In this document: piece after piece, positions 60,653 through 64,000 of the stretch
How the letters are laid out: each line of letters begins with the position of its first letter
How positions within the stretch are numbered: the first letter of the stretch is position 1
Source: Kazachstania africana CBS 2517
Taxonomy: Eukaryota > Ascomycota > Saccharomycetes > Saccharomycetales > Saccharomycetaceae
Direction: 5' to 3'
DNA: 64,000 nucleotides
NCBI RefSeq assembly: GCF_000304475.1
Contig: NC_018947.1
Location: 572,453-636,452, forward strand
Program-made: the position numbers and the translations under genes
The notes under the pieces: model-generated
The model's input: only the letters and a program-made list of their open reading frames with translations
Databases searched by the model: none
What the model was told of the DNA's origin: nothing

Positions 60653-62761
60653 ATGCAGTCAAACATGACTTCTTCAGCGATGGAAGGCTCTACGAAGAGG
60701 AAGCAAGAAGAGGAAAATCTAGAAAGTTTGAATGTGGTTCCTAAGAGACAAGTGATTGTCCCTACAAAGAAACCACAAGTTCATTACATACCGTTGAAGA
60801 CGGGTCTCTGTTATGACGTGAGAATGAGATACCATGCAAAGATCTTCACGTCATATTTCGAATACATAGATCCTCATCCAGAGGATCCTCGAAGAATCTA
60901 TCGTATCTACAAGATCCTCGCGGAAAACGGTCTCATTAATGATACTATGTTAAGTGGTGTTGATGATATTGGTGATATTATGCTAAAGATCCCCGTCAGG
61001 GAAGCCACTGCTGATGAAATCCTAGAAGTTCATTCCCGTGAACATTTAGAATTTCTGGAAAGCACAACGACAATGAATAGGGAAGTTTTACTGAAGGAAA
61101 CTGAGAAAGGTGATTCCGTATATTTTAATAACGATTCCTACATGAGCGCTAAGTTATCCTGTGGGGGCGCAATCGAAGCTTGCAAAGCTGTTGTTGAAGG
61201 TAAAGTCAAGAATGCATTGGCAGTAGTCAGACCTCCGGGACATCACTCTGAACCAGAATCATCTGGTGGGTTTTGTCTTTTCAGTAACGTAGCTGTTGCT
61301 GCTAAAAATATCCTAAAAAATTATCCTGAAAGTGTAAGAAAAATAATGATCTTAGATTGGGATATTCACCATGGTAACGGTACTCAAAAGGCTTTCTATC
61401 AAGATGAGAGAGTCTTATACGTTTCCCTGCATAGGTTCGAAGCAGGTAAGTACTATCCTGGCACGGTCCAAGGCCAATACGACCAATGCGGTGAAGGTAA
61501 AGGTGAAGGTTTCAATTGTAATATTACTTGGCCCACCGGTGGTGTTGGTGATGCAGAATATATGTGGGCATTTGAACAAATCGTCATGCCAATGGGAAGA
61601 GAGTTTCAACCAGATTTGGTGATTATATCTTCAGGATTTGACGCAGCTGATGGTGATGTCATCGGTCAGTGTCATGTTACTCCAAGTTGCTATGGTCATA
61701 TGACACATATGTTGAAGTCTTTAGCAAGAGGTAACCTTGTTGTGGTTCTTGAAGGTGGTTATAATTTAGATTCTATTGCAATTAGTGCATTAAGCGTGGC
61801 CAAGACGTTGATTGGTGAACCACCTGATGAACTTCCGGACCCATTGAAGGATCCCAAACCAGAGGCCCTGGAAATGATTTATAAAGTTATAAAAATCCAA
61901 AGTAAATACTGGAAATGTTTCAAACGGAGACATGGTAATTATAACATAAATTTCAGTGAAGTCGCTAGTGATACGCTCGCAACGAAAACTTTCCCATTAC
62001 AAACAGCTATACGTCAACAGCAATATTACAACCTTTTCAAAGAATATGACTTCGTTAAGTTTCCCACAGCAAACCTTAAGCTACCGGATGATTTGATTCT
62101 TTGTTCTCCAAATATTCATACAGCAGAAACTGTAATAATCATAGTCCATGATACGCCTCAAATATGGCTTGAAAAAGATATAATATCAAATACTGTTGAT
62201 CCATGTTCTTCCATAATCATAGACTCCACTCTCGATTTTCTCAAATGGGCCCACAATAGGAAATACGGTATAATTGACGTCAATATACCGCAGTCACTAA
62301 TATACGGTGACGAAAATCCAGATAATTATTCGTCCTTGATCAATGCTCAAGAAATTTTACTCTTCCTATGGGATAATCATATTAAGTTTCTCAACGAAGT
62401 GAACAAGATTGCATTTATTGGTGTTGGTGATTCAGTTTCAGGCGTGGTACACTTGTTAGGTCATAGAGACACCAAGGAAAGAGTAAAAGCCGTAATCAAT
62501 TTTATGGCTGATAAACAACTGAAACCGCTGGTTCCATTAGTGGACGAATCATTAAGCGATTGGTACTTTAAGAATTCTCTGGTCTTTTCAAATAGAACAC
62601 ATCCTTGTTGGGGTGATAAAGAAAACAAAAAACCAAGAAAGAAATACGGTAGAGTATTAAGGTGCGATACTGATGGATTGAATAGTACCATCGAGGAAAG
62701 ATTTGACGAAGCCACTGATTTTATACTGGATTCTTTTGAAGAATGGAGCGATAGTGAATAA
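60653..62761 (+). CDS. HDA1: Class II histone deacetylase Hda1
   Basis: Catalytic subunit of the Hda1-Hda2-Hda3 complex, deacetylating H3/H2B tails at Tup1-repressed genes. 702 residues (S. cerevisiae 706). Deacetylase domain at about 60-400: RPPGHHSEPESSGGFCLFSN (active-site His pair), DWDIHHGNGTQKAFYQDERV (zinc Asp/His), SSGFDAADGDVIGQCHVTP (zinc Asp) and VVLEGGYNLDSIA (transition-state Tyr). The C-terminal Arb2-like domain (about 450-690) that binds Hda2/Hda3 follows. A basic KRKQEEENLESLNVVPKR segment near the N-terminus may be a nuclear signal. Other in-frame ATGs at codons 5 and 10 could be used. The neighbours RCM1 and ARK1 match YNL020-022. Confidence 0.97.
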   Translation: MQSNMTSSAMEGSTKRKQEEENLESLNVVPKRQVIVPTKKPQVHYIPLKTGLCYDVRMRYHAKIFTSYFEYIDPHPEDPRRIYRIYKILAENGLINDTMLSGVDDIGDIMLKIPVREATADEILEVHSREHLEFLESTTTMNREVLLKETEKGDSVYFNNDSYMSAKLSCGGAIEACKAVVEGKVKNALAVVRPPGHHSEPESSGGFCLFSNVAVAAKNILKNYPESVRKIMILDWDIHHGNGTQKAFYQDERVLYVSLHRFEAGKYYPGTVQGQYDQCGEGKGEGFNCNITWPTGGVGDAEYMWAFEQIVMPMGREFQPDLVIISSGFDAADGDVIGQCHVTPSCYGHMTHMLKSLARGNLVVVLEGGYNLDSIAISALSVAKTLIGEPPDELPDPLKDPKPEALEMIYKVIKIQSKYWKCFKRRHGNYNINFSEVASDTLATKTFPLQTAIRQQQYYNLFKEYDFVKFPTANLKLPDDLILCSPNIHTAETVIIIVHDTPQIWLEKDIISNTVDPCSSIIIDSTLDFLKWAHNRKYGIIDVNIPQSLIYGDENPDNYSSLINAQEILLFLWDNHIKFLNEVNKIAFIGVGDSVSGVVHLLGHRDTKERVKAVINFMADKQLKPLVPLVDESLSDWYFKNSLVFSNRTHPCWGDKENKKPRKKYGRVLRCDTDGLNSTIEERFDEATDFILDSFEEWSDSE

Positions 62762-62850
62762 TTGATTAATTATTATTATGTAACATTATATATTTGCAAA
62801 AACGTGAAGAAAAAAATGATACTAGAACAGTCAAAAGGAAATGGGGAGTT

Positions 62851-64000
62851 CTATGTAATACTAGGGAATCTTTTCTTGATATCTGTTATATCTAAATCAT
62901 CAATTGATTCATTATTGTCTTTATTCAAATTTTTATAATTTTTATTTGATAAAAATGCGGGTTTTGCTGGGACTTTTGGCCTTAAATGATCAGGTTTTGG
63001 GGGTGGAGCAGGTTTATTTTTCTTGGGTGGGATTGTATTGACTTTTTTCCTTTCAGTATACAATTTTTCAGATGCATTCAGTTTATCGAGCATTTTCTTT
63101 TGAAGATACTCTTTGGATAAATTTTGTGATTTTGATAATTCTTGATCATCGCGTGCTTGTTGCACTATGCTTTTAATTTTCTCTTTACTTGGAATATCGG
63201 TTTCAATTGTTATTGGTTGCCTACCGCCAATTTTTTCCTCATTGGAGGTAAATTAATTGAATCTATTATTGCATTTTCATCACTAAGTTCTTCTTCATCG
63301 GATGACGATATTGGCGTACTTGTGGACGTGGAAGAAGTTTGCGGTTTCAATTTTGAAAACAATTCATCCTGCGTTTGAGTTTGTTCTTCCACATATTCAT
63401 GAAATTTTTCGCTACCTGTAACGTTTGCACTATGTACAGTTGGTCTTTGCTGATTGGTTAATGGAAACGTTTGATTTTTTTAAGTTGATGATCTATCATT
63501 GGAGAGGAACTATGTTGTTCTAGAATTCTTTGCTTACCATCTTGTAATATTGGATGAGTCTGGCTCACATTTAAGGTATTTACAGGAATTGGTTGTAGTT
63601 GGACCATTTTATGTTTCTGTTGTTGCGTAACGAGATAGAAATTGACTATTGGACAGGGGACGTTTTGCATCTTTGAAATTTCTTCAATGACTTGATAAAT
63701 ATTTGGTCTTTGATGAGGATTTTCCATAAGCATCGCATGAATCAAATGTTTTAAACGTTCTGAATAGATAGGGAAGTTTGGATATTCATATCTTGCACTT
63801 AAGATTGCAGCTTCACCGCCATTTTTCTCAAATGGAGTCGTATAGTAACATAATTTGTACAAGAAGACACCAATGGCCCAAATATCTGATTTTTCATCAA
63901 TGGGTAAACCACGATAAAAATCAATCATCTCTGGAGACCTGTATTGAGCCGTGGTATTCTTCAAGACATCGTGCTGAACGTATTGCAACTCCTGTGGATT
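62851..64000 (-). CDS. ARK1: Actin-regulating Ser/Thr kinase Ark1/Prk1, C-terminal part, with two apparent frameshifts
   Basis: The window begins mid-kinase-domain, just before the activation segment (TTAQYRSPEMIDFYRGLPID). The rest of the domain follows (DIWAIGVFLYKLCYYTTPFE, NPHQRPNIYQVIEEI). These kinases phosphorylate endocytic coat proteins such as Pan1 and Sla1 and release them. Read literally the frame stops at 63458, yet coding continues in a second frame (HSANVTGSEKFHEYVEEQTQ to about 63210) and a third (VQQARDDQELSKSQN to the stop at 62851). That third frame ends with the family's proline-rich SH3-binding motif KPAPPPKPDHLRPKVPAKP. Each break sits at a poly(T) run on the plus strand (63475-63481 and 63231-63236) and each would be closed by one extra base. 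I treat it as one gene. HDA1 next to it matches YNL020C; PRK1 is the alternative name. Confidence 0.85.

Noticed and set aside
1..64000. CRISPR arrays, prophage, bacterial operons, defence islands
   Set aside because: None present. The window is a conventional budding-yeast chromosome with monocistronic genes and spliceosomal introns.

Overview
This is a chromosomal segment from a budding yeast of the Saccharomycetaceae. The evidence is a set of unmistakable yeast genes (PGK1, RER1, LST8, SIS1, eEF3, SSN8, FAP1, HDA1), short spliceosomal introns with 5' GTATGT/GTAAGT and TACTAAC-like branch sites, two tRNA genes, RNase MRP RNA and a C/D snoRNA. It is not Saccharomyces itself. Genes whose S. 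cerevisiae counterparts lie around CEN3 (YCL/YCR) and around CEN14 (YNL) are interleaved on one segment, while CDC10, MRPL32, RLP7, ADP1, POL4 and others expected there are missing. That mosaic best fits a post-genome-duplication yeast with its own pattern of gene loss, such as Naumovozyma or Kazachstania. The species call is inference. Gene identities come from recalled S. cerevisiae proteins; no search was run.

Layout. 1-9.6 kb is chromosome III-right-like: RVS161 (cut by the window edge), two tandem acetate/ammonium transporters (ADY2 type), PGK1, CTO1, the YCR016W nucleolar protein, a weakly recognisable downstream gene and tRNA-Asn. 11.3-16.7 kb is the old pericentromeric block: a CIT2-like citrate synthase, YCP4, DOM34, RER1. 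No centromere is visible at the DOM34 junction. 17.7-23.9 kb holds MRP7, a two-exon YCL012C/DUF2015 gene, HRB1/GBP2 with a 5' intron, and PET8. 25.5-36.4 kb holds RFX1, LST8, SIS1, IDP3, PYP1, YNL011C and SPO1 with a 5' intron. tRNA-Gly and an AT-rich, possibly LTR-derived stretch follow, then eEF3. 42.8-64 kb follows the YNL032-YNL020 order with insertions: SIW14, KTR5, TRM12, CRZ1, SAM50, CAB2, SSN8, NME1, snR66, KSH1, EFM6, FAP1, RCM1, HDA1 and the ARK1/PRK1 kinase, which runs off the right edge.

Most genes are independent housekeeping units with no operon logic. Themes do recur: carbon metabolism (ADY2, PGK1, CIT2 and IDP3, the last two with peroxisomal-type C-termini), ribosome biogenesis and quality control (YCR016W, RCM1, NME1, snR66, DOM34, TRM12, eEF3, EFM6), and signalling to transcription (LST8, CRZ1, RFX1, SSN8, HDA1).

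The most useful points for a reader are these. Three gene models were reconstructed across introns (YCL012C-like, HRB1, SPO1). Two ncRNAs (NME1, snR66) were identified. At least three single-base losses sit in poly(A) runs and break YCR016W and ARK1, which looks more like homopolymer undercalling than biology. The ancestral centromere position appears empty. I found no convincing wholly new biological system.
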